The position numbers and the translations under genes are program-made. Under the pieces are notes generated by a model. That model ran no database searches and had not been told where the DNA came from. It saw only the letters and a list, made by a program, of their open reading frames with translations. Positions 54,929 to 64,000 of a stretch of DNA of 64,000 bases are shown in pieces; position 1 is the stretch's first letter, and every line of letters starts with the position of its first letter. The DNA lies in contig JAMJFZ010001258.1 of the NCBI GenBank assembly GCA_026225945.1, positions 10,733,001-10,797,000 of the forward strand. The letters are read 5' to 3'. Origin of the DNA: Cricetomys ansorgei. Lineage: Eukaryota > Chordata > Mammalia > Rodentia > Nesomyidae.

Positions 54929-55210
54929 TTAAGCAACAACCAACCAACAACCAACCACCCAGCTAATCCCGGTTTTCTGAGATTCAACCAATATATACTC
55001 TGACAAAAGTTCCCAGAAGTCTAAGTGGTATGCAATTATAGGACAAGCTGCATGTGGCAAAATAGTGGCAGGTAACCAAATCATAACCACAGGCAACAAA
55101 TAGTCTAAATCAAACTCACTCTCATCCACTACACCTGGAATGGGGACAATAACATATTCCAAAAGCCATTCTGTGTTTTTAGAAAAACCAAGATCAGAAA
55201 ACTCCTTCAA
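54929..55210 (-). other. 93-codon open frame, uncertain
   Basis: The minus-strand frame begins MKEFSDLGFSKNTEWLLE and ends with a Trp/Val-rich stretch encoded by a CAACCAACC-type simple repeat (54935-54960). Composition is protein-like rather than low complexity over the first 80 residues, but I recognise no family, and no splice site, promoter or second frame supports it. It could be a remnant of a retroelement frame or a chance frame. Confidence 0.15.
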
Positions 55211-58200
55211 AGTGTCTCAAGACATTAGCCCTTTTCTGATGTTGAACTGCAACTGTTGAGGTGCTCCTGTGTCCTACACACAACCTTAGTAAACACCACC
55301 ACCTCTGAAAAGGAACATTTTATTTACTACAGACCCCTCTGCATGATAAGCCAAGGCATGGCATGCCAACTTCAACTGGAAAGACAATGCAGACTTTTAT
55401 GAAAGAAAGTGACAGGAACAGACTGGTGTTCCTGAATGTTCACTCATCCTGTGGTGCATACTATGGCACCTGTTAGACACTGATGAATGAAAATAAGAAC
55501 ACTTGGATGATCATTTCAATACTCCAGGATATGAAGAATGGATTTTTAACTGTAGCAAGGGACTGATATTAAGGAGTTATAAAACGAAAAAAAAATACAT
55601 TTTAATATCAAAACATTCAATATTTGGAGATGGAATCTACTCTTTCCCCTACTATTCATATTTAATCAAGAAGGTTCACATAGGTTTCTAGTTTACATTT
55701 TTTAAAAGATAAGGGTAACATTCTCTCAGACAGTGAAAGAGTAAGGATATGAGCAGATGATGCATTCAGTTTTAAACACATTAAATTTCGATTCTTCATT
55801 TGTATACCCCTAGGAGCATAACACTATCCAGGAGGAACACGTCACGGAGGGAAAAAAGGACTTGAAGTGGAACTTAGGAGGGACAAGAATGCAAAATGAC
55901 ACAGGTGGAAGACGTCAGAGCTGAGCTGTTTGTCTGGATGCAAGACAGAGTATTGCAAAAGCAAATATGGGCTGAAATCAGGCCAGCAACATAGGTCTAA
56001 TTATAACAACATCCACAGGTTACAGAAGACATTGGGTTCTTCTATCCTATGGCCTCATTAACGAGGCTGTTCTCATGGAATTTGAGGCAGGAAGACTCCA
56101 TCCCTCTCAGTTTTAATCTGCAACCTAGAACTGTTTGGAAGCAATCGATGGAGGAACTGACACTCTCTGGTGAACAAACAGCAAACACTAGAGAGGCTCG
56201 TTGTGCTTTCCAGCTCCCAGAATAGTACTCTCATAATAAACCAATTCTTGCTCTCATTTTCCATCTGAAAAATTCAATTCATTGTAAATTGAAACAAATA
56301 AAACCCTACATACTACAAATTGCATTCAAGGTGTTTGGTGATTTGCAGGTTGATGATATCGAGAGATGGTTTTTATCAGCTTTGAAGGAAATATTCATCA
56401 CCATTTTGGCAGCTTTGTCACTCAGATTTGGAAGCATCCTTTACGTTTCACTGAGTAGAAAAGACAGAAGTAAGCTCTTAAAATAAAGATGTAGAAGTCG
56501 AGTCATCAGAGTTTCTTTGCTCAACAAAATACATTAAAAAATAAAAAGCAGTGAGTAACCCTGACCCAAAAATGTCAATGTCAGGCCAGGTTGTTATCTC
56601 ATGCCCTGTAAACATGTAGGTGATGATTTTCTTTTCCTTGAGGCAGAATATAGAAAACATCAAATCACACAGTGACAAAGCTTGGTCCAGTTGAAGCTGG
56701 GGCTTCAGCAATCTGGTGTCATTAAGTCTCTGCTAAGTAAGAAGCTGTTATGAAGGCACATTTCCTTAACAGGAAGGTTTTGCAGCAAAGGAGCTCGCAA
56801 GTTCATATAGATGCGTCTCTTATATACTGGTTTCAGAGTGGGAACTTGTGTAAGAAGTCCACAGAAATGTTTTTAAAGTTATCAAATCATATTGTCAAAC
56901 TGAAAGCCATTTCTCAATTCTTTTGGGCAAATATGATGGTAGCCACAGGTTATCCTTAAGAAACAATAGTTGTTAATTTGAGTTAGACGAAGGGTCTTCG
57001 TGGATTCTGGGTCTCTAAGAAAATAAGTCAGCATCACTGCCTCAAACCAAGCTTAGAAGAAATCTGGTTGGCTCCCATCTATCACACCTGGTGCTGTTTA
57101 CCCAGGATGTTTAAATAGTTCATTTATCCAACTAGTTTCCTTCAGAGTAGCTACAAGAAGCCTGTAACATCTTGGCTTGATTAGATATCCACACCTTGTA
57201 TTTGTATTAGCTGTCTAAACTTTCAAGTTTGCCGAGTGTTGAGATGGAAGAATGTTGCTCAGGCCTTGCCTCCATGAAGACAAATGTCTATTTAGCATAA
57301 GAGTGAAACAAAAGATGGGATCATGTAAATGCATTTCCATGATCCCATATGTTTAGGACAGTCGAAGAAGGAATAAAGCAATCAATTCTAAGACTGCGAG
57401 ATTGCCACTGTTGTTTTTGAAAATCAAGAAGGCAATGAGTCTGTGGAGAGTGGAGATGCCAGGTGTAGAGCCACTGTGTAAGGGCAGGTTGTATGACTTT
57501 CATCAAATGTTTTCTGCTCTCTCTCAAAAGTTCATGTTCAGGACATTAAAAGTTGTCATGTGACTTATGCTTTTGAAAGAAAATTTGACAAATGCAATGT
57601 ATGTTACCTTGTGTTGGAAGCTTTAAAATCGCATTGAAGGGTTTTTGATTGTATCCATCCTCCTGTATGAGAAAATACAGAAGCAAGAAGATCGATTCCT
57701 TGTCATTCTGTTCCTGTGTATGAAGAGTAGTGACAAAGAATCCCTGCTGACTGACAATGAGCAGGGGTGGGGTGAATAATGACCGTTTCCTCGTTAAACC
57801 ATAAGAATTCTGTGACCGCTCTTCCGATTTTTTACTATGTTTTCATTATGGCACAATCTATTCTATCATCATTGATATGCTCATGGATTATGTAGAATAC
57901 GCAAGGACAGACTCCCAACTTTTTAGTTGCAGCCTATTTGTTGGCCTACTAGAGAAAGATATGCTAAAATGCATGCCTTCTCATATATCCAATCGCCCGA
58001 GGTGAGGAAGCAGGGCAGTAAAGATGTGTACTCCATAATTGGTGTTCATGGCTAATTGTTAAGCTGGCTTCAGAAATCATGCATAGCCTTGATTTTAGCA
58101 TCTATAGTTTAGCTGTCACAGTGACAGCTAAAGTGAGCGACCTTGTCAGATTATGTGATCACAGAATTCCTCTATTACTCTTTAGTTTTGCGTTTAGTTC

Positions 58201-58429
58201 TTTTATGGTCTGAATCTGAATTGTTTCTTACAGGTTGGTATTTTGAATTTTGAGCTTCTGGCTTATAGAGCTATTTGGGAGGATGTGGAAGGAGACTAAG
58301 AATTATAGGTACTTCCTATAATCCAGGCAGTATGTAACCATAAGGAAGGATGCACAGTACGAAAAGCTTCTTGGCACAGTGTCCACCTACAAAAGTCCTT
58401 CAAGTTTGTCTACATCCTGGTACCAGTAG
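55211..58429. other. long unrecognised stretch, no supported gene
   Basis: About 3.2 kb without a confidently recognised repeat. Short frames of 62-77 codons (for example 56289-56486, 56478-56711 minus, 56750-56959) lack domains. A 25-bp perfect interrupted palindrome lies at 58108-58132. Confidence 0.4.
58108..58132. other. perfect inverted repeat, 12-bp arms
   Basis: Arm TTTAGCTGTCAC (58108-58119), one central A, then its exact reverse complement (58121-58132). It contains two oppositely oriented TGACAG words, the core recognised by TALE homeodomain factors such as MEIS and TGIF in general knowledge. Occupancy is not shown. Confidence 0.95.
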
Positions 58430-58632
58430 TGGTCCCTACTTCCCAGTCCCCTACAGTGTGAATACCAGCTGACTCCCACTCCAGCCACCAGGATAGAGAC
58501 CCTCTGCCAGGCCTTCTCCATTATGATGTACTGAGACCTCTGAAACTATAAGTCTGAATGAATCTTCCTTACCTTAAGTTGATTTTGTCAGGCATTTTGC
58601 CATAGTAATGTGAAAACTAACTAACAAACAGC
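58430..58632 (+). mobile_element. MaLR-like LTR 3' end
   Basis: CTTCTCCATTATGATGTACT, GAGACCTCTGAAACTATAAG, TCTTCCTTACCTTAAGTTGA, TTTTGTCAGGCATTTTGCCA and GTGAAAACTAACTAACAAAC match the 3' end of rodent MaLR-type LTRs (atgatggactgaaacctctg ... ccttaagttgattttgtcag ... gaaaactaactaacaca). The 5' end is not recognisable. Confidence 0.7.
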
Positions 58633-60255
58633 ATCAACTCAAGCCCTATCTTCCCTCACATGTCAATTAATCTATCTGTTGGAATTTTCTGTATTTCTGT
58701 TAATTTTGAATCAAATGTAAACAAACAGCAACCAGACTACTTGCCATAAATTAGCAAACTACTTACCCTGATGAAATTGGAAGAGACTTTGTATTTTTCA
58801 CCTATCAAACATTTATAGATAAATGGCTCAGAGATGTTGCTGAAGTCAGGACCCTTTTCTCTTTTTCTTTTGTCCTGAGCATATATATGCTCTTCCGTTT
58901 GAATGATCACAACTTCTCACAGGTTGTTTCACTTCAAGTTGCCACAGTCCTATCGAGGAAAAAGAAGGAAGAGGGCCAGGGCTAGTAAGTCAACTTTATT
59001 CTTATTGATCAAAATAGTAAGGTATGTATATTCTTCAAAGACAGAGAGAGTTGGGGAATCCGGGAAACTGTGAATTGGAATTTTTATGATAGATTTAGAT
59101 GAGTCTATTACTTTAAAGTGATCATACTCTCTCCCAGAAGTAATCACGACTCTTGCCAGAAAGAAAGAAGAAGAAAATGAGTGTGACATTTGCCACACCA
59201 CTGGTTTGCATTCAGTCTGTGTTCTGAGATGAAAGCTGATGCTCCTTCAGTGCACCTGATAAACTATGTGTTGCCCAATTCTCAGCAAAGGTTAATGTAA
59301 GAGTGTAGAAATAGCATGCACTTTAGAACAATGAAAATTGTTTATAGACTCTCTGCTAGGTGGTCATGACACTTTAGCTACTTTTGTTTTTATGAATTAA
59401 GACTCTTAGAATGAAGATCAAAATCACTTGACTGCATAGCATTTTTAGAAAATTGTAGGAATACACTCAACGGATATGTGGCTCATTAATTCTGGTCCTT
59501 GCTAAGTGCACTTGAGTGGCAGCACACACCAGGATTTAGATCCGGTTAATCCTGAGTTTGCCTCAAGGATTTGCTCTTTGGTTACTGTTTGGCAGCTATT
59601 TGATCATGCATGTAGGTAACTTTATCTCAGCGAATTTCACTTTTATATGTACATAATAACCTTCAAGTTTAGGGGCTTCCAAATAATTTAAATTATGGTA
59701 GGTAACCAACATTTATTATTATTATCCAGATTCTTCACAAATCAAAATGCCAACAACAACCATTTCCCCTAAAGAAGAAACGCTGAAAGGTTTCAGTTTT
59801 CAATAATAAATTTTGACACGATGTTCTAACACAAAACCCATCTTTCCTCACTTCAAGCACTCTACATATCAACCAGACAAAGAAAATTCTGAAAAATCTC
59901 CCTTATTTCTTTCAATTTCTCTGAGATTTAGCTATTGGCTTTCTAAGTGAGTCTTTAAATTATTCTTTACGCCGTAGCATTGTATAATTTATACAGAATG
60001 CTCTCTCCTATCTTCTATTATTTAATTCTCCAAAGTGTTTGCAGAGAGGGCTTATTTGAAAGCGGTGACACACAATAAAGCGGTGTTGTTCCAGTGTCTT
60101 GCATCTTTAATAAAGTTGCTCTCAAACAACATTTCAGTAAATGAAACATACTCAGGAATGACAAATTTTCATATATCCAAGCTGTGCTCTGACCAGCTCA
60201 GGGATATAAAGCCTAATGTTATAATAGAACCTAGAGGTTTGCGTTTGATTTGATT
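58633..60255. other. long unrecognised stretch, no supported gene
   Basis: About 1.6 kb, AT-rich. An 83-codon minus frame (58950-59201) and 72-codon plus frame (60035-60253) show no domain. Confidence 0.4.
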
Positions 60256-60257
60256 TA

Positions 60258-60294
60258 CCTCTCTCTCTCTCTCTCTCTTTCTCTCTTTTTCTTC
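60258..60294 (+). repeat. (CT)n microsatellite
   Basis: CCTCTCTCTCTCTCTCTCTC followed by TTTCTCTCTTTTTC, about 35 bp. Confidence 0.95.
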
Positions 60295-61167
60295 TAAGGA
60301 AGATTACCTACTTCTGAAACAATAATCGTGACAGTTTTTAAAAAATGTCTCATACGATGGCAGATAAATGCACCATTAAACCTAGAGACATTTAGTAGCA
60401 TCATTCTACCTCTAGTTTGGGGGAAAGAAAATACGCACGTGAACACATACATACATATGCTGTGACAAAGAAGAGAAAGTTAGCTTTATCAACTTGAATT
60501 ATTTGCAACATAGTCTGTATTGTTACAAGCTTCATGCAGGTAACATATGCATGAGACTAAGAACAAAGAGAGTGCACTTGTGGGACTTACTTCAGTCTGA
60601 GTGAAATTTATGTGGTGCTTTCAAAATACCTTGAAGCTATGTAGCTAGGGAAAGTCAATGGAATCGTTGCTATCAGCATGGTGAGATAGAAAGAAAACAA
60701 AACAGGTTTTAAAAATACATGTGACATCCACTCACGATGTGAAGGCTATGCTGTAAATTGTCTTGTCTCCTTCTCACTCTAGGGTGAATGGCTGAGTATA
60801 ATGGGAAGTAATCATTTGTTCCTGCATGGCTACTACAAATGCAACGTTTGCATTATACGGGAGAAAGTCCCTGTCTTCCAAGATTGGCATCTTCCTTGTA
60901 AAAACTGAAGGATACTACACAGAAATCTCTTATCCTATACAATCCCTGATGGAAAGCCTAAGTGTAAGATGCCAAGTGGTACTGGCTCTTTTAGCTCCTT
61001 TGGGTAATGGAAACATCTAATGCTCCAAGTTCAAGCATCTCCTACTGAACATTATCTATCTCTTGGAAGAAGAACACATCCAGGAAGCTATATGGCAACT
61101 CACAAAGCAAGCAAGGTGTTACACTAATGGAGAAGCAAATGATGAATGTGGCAAAGAAATCAAGAAT
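60295..61167. other. no recognised feature
   Basis: About 870 bp, nothing supportable beyond a 64-codon frame at 60826-61020. Confidence 0.4.
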
Positions 61168-61460
61168 TTGTGTTCAGTCTACTTGTGTTGCTGTAACAAA
61201 ATATCATAAACTCAGTGACTTTGATCATCTGGACTGTATTTCTCAAAATTCTAGGGTGAGTAGGTCATGTAGAGTACCACAGCCTGGTTAGGACTGCTCA
61301 CTGCTTCCAGAGTTCAGACATGAGCATCATCCTTTAACCTCTTTCGGAAGCAAAAACAATTGAGCTCTCTGTTGCTTCTCTCTAAGGAAGCTATTCCCAT
61401 GTTAGCACCAAACACTTTCACACTGCAGATTGCATTCCAACTTGTGAAGGCAGAGGCAAA
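61168..61460 (-). mobile_element. possible MLT1/MST-type LTR, antisense
   Basis: CTACTTGTGTTGCTGTAACA, AAATATCATAAACTCAGTGA, TGTATTTCTCAAAATTCTAG and GGGTGAGTAGGTCATGTAGA resemble the 3'-to-5' reading of MaLR LTRs (tgctgctataacaaaatacc ataaactgggtgg ... atttctcacagttctggagg). The remainder is too diverged to follow. Confidence 0.5.
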
Positions 61461-61729
61461 TATTTTTAGTCTATTCAGTTTCCAATGCTGCTTATCTGTT
61501 GAATGTATCTGAGAAAGCCCGGCCTTATTTATAGATAGGAAAAGAAGAGCAGGCCTACTTTTCCATTTCCTTTTGATTTTTGGTTTCTTTCTTTTTCTCT
61601 ATTTCCTGGCTTCATAAGCATATATTTTTAGTTTTGTCAAGTTAGCCTGGAAGTTGGAAGAAAATGTACATGCAGCTACTACTATTTAAGACATGAAAAA
61701 AAAAAAAGGCATAGTTTGTAGAAAACCAT
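61461..61729. other. no recognised feature; A-run
   Basis: Contains a 12-bp A-run at 61697-61708. Confidence 0.4.
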
Positions 61730-61825
61730 CTAAGGAGTGCTGGCTGTACGCTGGGCACTCTGTTAGGTACTATGACACATCAAATCTCTGTAATCTCTAG
61801 AATTTAGATTAAGACACTATTAGTA
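61730..61825 (+). mobile_element. MIR, 5' half (split by B2-family SINE)
   Basis: TACGCTGGGCACTCTGTTAG, GTACTATGACACATCAAATC and TCTGTAATCTCTAGAATTTA fit the MIR 5' core (gtgctgggcactgtgctagg tgctttacacacattatctc atttaatcctca). The MIR resumes after the SINE at about 62046. Confidence 0.55.
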
Positions 61826-62045
61826 GCTAGAGCTATTAATTAAGCAATTAAGAACTCTTGTTCTTCAGGGAATCTGGGTTTGGTTTCCAGCACCAACATG
61901 GTGTCTTACAGCCATCTCATCCATAACTGTCATTCCAGAAGATCAAAATCCTTATTCTGACCTCCAAGGCCTCCAGGCCCCAATATTGTACATACACACA
62001 GATGCAGACAAAATACTCATAGACATAAATTATTTTTAAAAATCT
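61826..62045 (+). mobile_element. B2/B3-family SINE inserted into MIR
   Basis: TAAGCAATTAAGAACTCTTG, TTCTTCAGGGAATCTGGGTT, TGGTTTCCAGCACCAACATG, GTGTCTTACAGCCATCTCAT, GATCAAAATCCTTATTCTGA and CCTCCAAGGCCTCCAGGCCC lead to an ACATAAATTATTTTTAAAAA tail. Near full length. Flanking CACTATT words (left at 61816, right at 62059) suggest a short target duplication. Confidence 0.8.
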
Positions 62046-62172
62046 AAAAATGAGATGCCACTATTGTTCTCACCTTACAAAACTGTGAAGACTTTGTTGA
62101 AGTTAATATTTTTCAATATGGCATAACTAGTAGCTAGCGAGTAAGGTTTAAATCTAAATATGCCTGTGTGAG
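62046..62172 (+). mobile_element. MIR, 3' half
   Basis: TGTTCTCACCTTACAAAACT, GTGAAGACTTTGTTGAAGTT, TAGTAGCTAGCGAGTAAGGT and TTAAATCTAAATATGCCTG continue the MIR core (ccattttacagatgagg ... cagctagtaagtggcagagc ... attcgaacccaggtctg) interrupted at 61825. Confidence 0.55.
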
Positions 62173-62399
62173 TGATACTATATTCAAGATAAGAGAATCA
62201 GATCATAAAATCATCAGATGCTGGTAATTGTGCCCCATCTCCTTTTTCTGTCAGAAAGGATAACGTTTTTCAGAAGCCTAATTTCTCTTTCTTCTTCCTA
62301 CCCTGCCTTCCTTATCCTTCTTCAAGAAAAGTTTGGGAGAGGATGTGAAAAATGGGACTAAGATGGCTGTCATAGCTCATGCTTGCACTTTTCACTTAA
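62173..62399. other. no recognised feature
   Basis: Spacer before the right-edge LTR complex. Confidence 0.4.
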
Positions 62400-62548
62400 A
62401 TGTGAAAAGTCCCCCTATAGGCACATATGTTGGAGCATGCGCTCACCAGCTGATGGCACTGTTTGGAAAAGTTATGCCACATTTCAAAGGTAGAGCCTTA
62501 CTGGAAGAAATGTGTCACAGGAGAAAGACATTAAAGTTTATATCTTAG
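62400..62548 (+). mobile_element. ORR1/MaLR-type LTR 5' part, direct orientation
   Basis: GTCCCCCTATAGGCACATAT, GTTGGAGCATGCGCTCACCA, GCTGATGGCACTGTTTGG, GGTAGAGCCTTACTGGAAGA and AATGTGTCACAGG match the 5' half of the rodent MaLR-type LTR. The 71-codon frame at 62333-62548 is this LTR, not a gene. It is followed at once by an inverted piece of the same LTR class. Confidence 0.7.
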
Positions 62549-62554
62549 TTTGGC

Positions 62555-62692
62555 ATTCAAGTGACATATCTCTTCCAACAAGCTCACACCCCCTAATGCT
62601 TCCCAAACAGTTCTACCAAGTGGGGACCAAGTATTCAAATATATGAGAATATATTTGGCCATGGGGCCATTCTCATTCATACCACCTCACTC
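62555..62692 (-). mobile_element. ORR1/MaLR-type LTR 5' part, inverted
   Basis: ATATCTCTTCCAACAAGCTC, ACACCCCCTAATGCTTCCCA, AACAGTTCTACCAAGTGGGG, ACCAAGTATTCAAATATATG, CATGGGGCCATTCTCATTCA and TACCACCTCAC are the antisense of the LTR 5' end. Together with 62400-62548 it forms a foldback of two diverged arms. Confidence 0.8.
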
Positions 62693-63750
62693 ACTAATCT
62701 TATCCATGTCTCCAGTGAAAAAGCAGTAGCAAGGTGTACAGAAATACCTTTTTAAAACATAGATGTTGTGGATGAAGAGAGCTACAATGTGTGTAAAGCT
62801 GAAACCATCATGTATGCTGGAAAATATATCGTAAATATTAAAGAGACATTGCATGTTCTTCACTGGGACAAAAGGTAGGGTACACTGAGAATAAGATCCA
62901 CACCTATATAAGGTTCCAACTTCTAAAAATGCAAGTTAATTTGACAGGAGAGAAGCTAACCAAATAAAGCAGCTGATTAAGTTCCCCGCTCAGAAAACAA
63001 CTGTGGAGAAACCACACAGAGGCTGTTGCAACTCTGGTCCAAGTGGCCCAGACCCTACGCCAACATGCCAGCAGAACTTGGTAATATCATCCACGTGCAA
63101 CTGGTTTTATATATGGGAAATTATAGGATTGAAAGGACTGTGGACTCTTACACCAGGATTCTAGAGAGCCCCTGAGGTCTTCTGTTCTGACAGAACCTCA
63201 AAAGAAGGTCTTATGAAAAACCATTTTGTGAAACTGTGAAGGTAAAGACAAAGTTGCAGTGGAGATTTCAGGATGTTCGAAGTATCAGAACCTGGGGATG
63301 TACACTGAAGACAATTTCATGCATCTACTCTAATAGACTCAAATGAGAGGCTGTGTCAGCTATAGGTAGCAAGGTTGAAGAGCAAGGCTACCTAAGTCCC
63401 TTGAAGCATAGATGATTCCAGACTGAATCCAAGATGACAAACATGGAGTTACAGTATTTACTGTTTTCCATATCAGATTACAGTTTTGCTTTGATCTGGT
63501 ATCTGATGTTTTTTGCTGTTCCTCTATCCTTTCCCTTTGAAATGGAAAGGTTTATCTTGTGTCATTATGTGTTTGAAGTATGTAAGTTTTATTTTAATTT
63601 TATGAGTATGTAACTTTAAAAAAAATTTATGCTCCCAGTTAAGAGACTGCTTTGAGACTCAGAAGAGATTTTAGATTTTTGAACTATGTTAAGGACTGTA
63701 GAAACTTTGGAAGATGTAACACACAGATTTATCTATAGGAGTCAGGGGTA
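62693..63750 (+). mobile_element. MaLR internal region (non-coding)
   Basis: Ordered phrases recalled from rodent MaLR internal sequence: GAGAGAAGCTAACCAAATAA, AGCAGCTGATTAAGTTCCCC, GCTCAGAAAACAACTGTGGA, GTCCAAGTGGCCCAGACCCT, GATTGAAAGGACTGTGGACT, TGTTCCTCTATCCTTTCCCT, AGTTAAGAGACTGCTTTGAG, ACTCAGAAGAGATTTTAG and TTTTGAACTATGTTAAGGAC. It has no meaningful frame, as expected for this non-autonomous group, and leads straight into an LTR start at 63755. Confidence 0.75.
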
Positions 63751-63754
63751 GAGA

Positions 63755-63865
63755 GTTGCAGTTTGAATGTGAAATGTCTCTCATTGGCTCATGTACTTGG
63801 ATACGTTTTTCTCTAGGTGGTCATGTTATTTGGAATGGTTGCAGAATTTTTAGGGCAGTGGCAAT
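63755..63865 (+). mobile_element. MaLR-type 3' LTR start
   Basis: TGCAGTTTGAATGTGAAATG, TCTCTCATTGGCTCATGTAC and GGTGGTCATGTTATTTGGAA match the LTR 5' end in the position expected after the internal region. It is cut at about 63865 by a DNA transposon copy. Confidence 0.7.
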
Positions 63866-64000
63866 CTTCCTAATGTTGTGTGTGACTCTTTAGTTCTTCA
63901 TGTTGTGGTGACCCCTAGCCATAAAATAATTTTCATTGCTTCTTCATAACTGTAACTTTGCTACTCTTATGAGTTGTAATGTAAATTTCAGATAGGCAGA
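63866..64000 (+). mobile_element. URR1-like hAT non-autonomous DNA transposon, partial
   Basis: CAGTGGCAATCTTCCTAATG, TCATGTTGTGGTGACCCC, AGCCATAAAATAATTTTCAT, TGCTTCTTCATAACTGTAAC, TTTGCTACTCTTATGAGTTG and TAATGTAAATTTCAGATA match the left end of the rodent repeat that begins cagtggttctcaaccttcct. The copy runs off the window, so its right terminus and the 8-bp target duplication cannot be seen. Confidence 0.8.

Noticed and set aside
1..64000. CRISPR arrays, tRNA/rRNA genes, operons, phage or IS elements
   Set aside because: No regularly spaced direct repeats, no cloverleaf-like or rRNA-like sequence, and the repeat content is that of a rodent nuclear genome; tRNA-like segments are only B2/B4 SINE heads.

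Overview
The window is nuclear DNA from a muroid (mouse-like) rodent. The evidence is the repeat content: B1, B2/B3 and B4 SINEs, L1 pieces with the rodent Lx-type 3' UTR, several rodent MaLR/ORR1-type LTRs, a rodent URR1-type hAT copy, and older shared mammalian repeats (MIR, L1M, MLT1). I saw no clear ID SINE, which argues mildly against rat, but species cannot be fixed from this sequence alone. The DNA is AT-rich with no CpG-dense stretch, and it reads as intergenic or deep intronic sequence. I could not support any protein-coding gene, tRNA, rRNA, snRNA, CRISPR array, operon or other prokaryotic feature. All open frames are short (longest about 155 codons, inside a TG/CA microsatellite). 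Most family names below rest on remembered consensus phrases, not on a search.

Layout. 0-8.6 kb: a CACATGGCTC tandem repeat, a minus-strand rodent LTR, an L1M tail, copy A of an unnamed ~320-bp dispersed element, L1 3' ends, B2, B4A, B1-like and B2/B3 SINEs, then a long TG array with internal higher-order structure. 8.6-19.9 kb: mostly unrecognised DNA with an ORR1/L1/B1/B2 cluster at 10.9-11.7 kb and an unexplained set of minus-strand open frames at 14.8-16.7 kb. 19.9-31.3 kb: a MaLR LTR, an unusually motif-rich unique block near 20.5 kb, B1 and B4 SINEs, a CA array, a long unique stretch, and an MLT-type LTR holding a TATC microsatellite. 31.3-42.1 kb: further MaLR LTRs, L1M and Lx-type L1 pieces in minus orientation, MIRs, copy B of the dispersed element and a B4.

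42.1-54.8 kb: a unique block with splice-like and TATA-like signals near 42.7 kb, several TG arrays, an L1M segment, an L1 that looks like a twin-priming inversion with a B1 inserted in it, a retrovirus-like segment ending in a TATA/AATAAA LTR-like stretch, an ancient repeat, a complex TG tract, a B4 and a 150-bp polypurine tract. 54.8-64 kb: mostly unique DNA with a perfect 12-bp-arm palindrome, an LTR 3' end, a MIR split by a B2-family SINE, and at the right edge a rearranged MaLR element (LTR, inverted LTR piece, non-coding internal region, 3' LTR) interrupted by a URR1-type copy that runs off the window.

Nothing here forms a gene system. The most interesting items are structural: the paired unnamed element, the inverted L1, the foldback LTR, two perfect palindromes, and a few unique blocks that could be regulatory or exonic and need comparative or transcript data.
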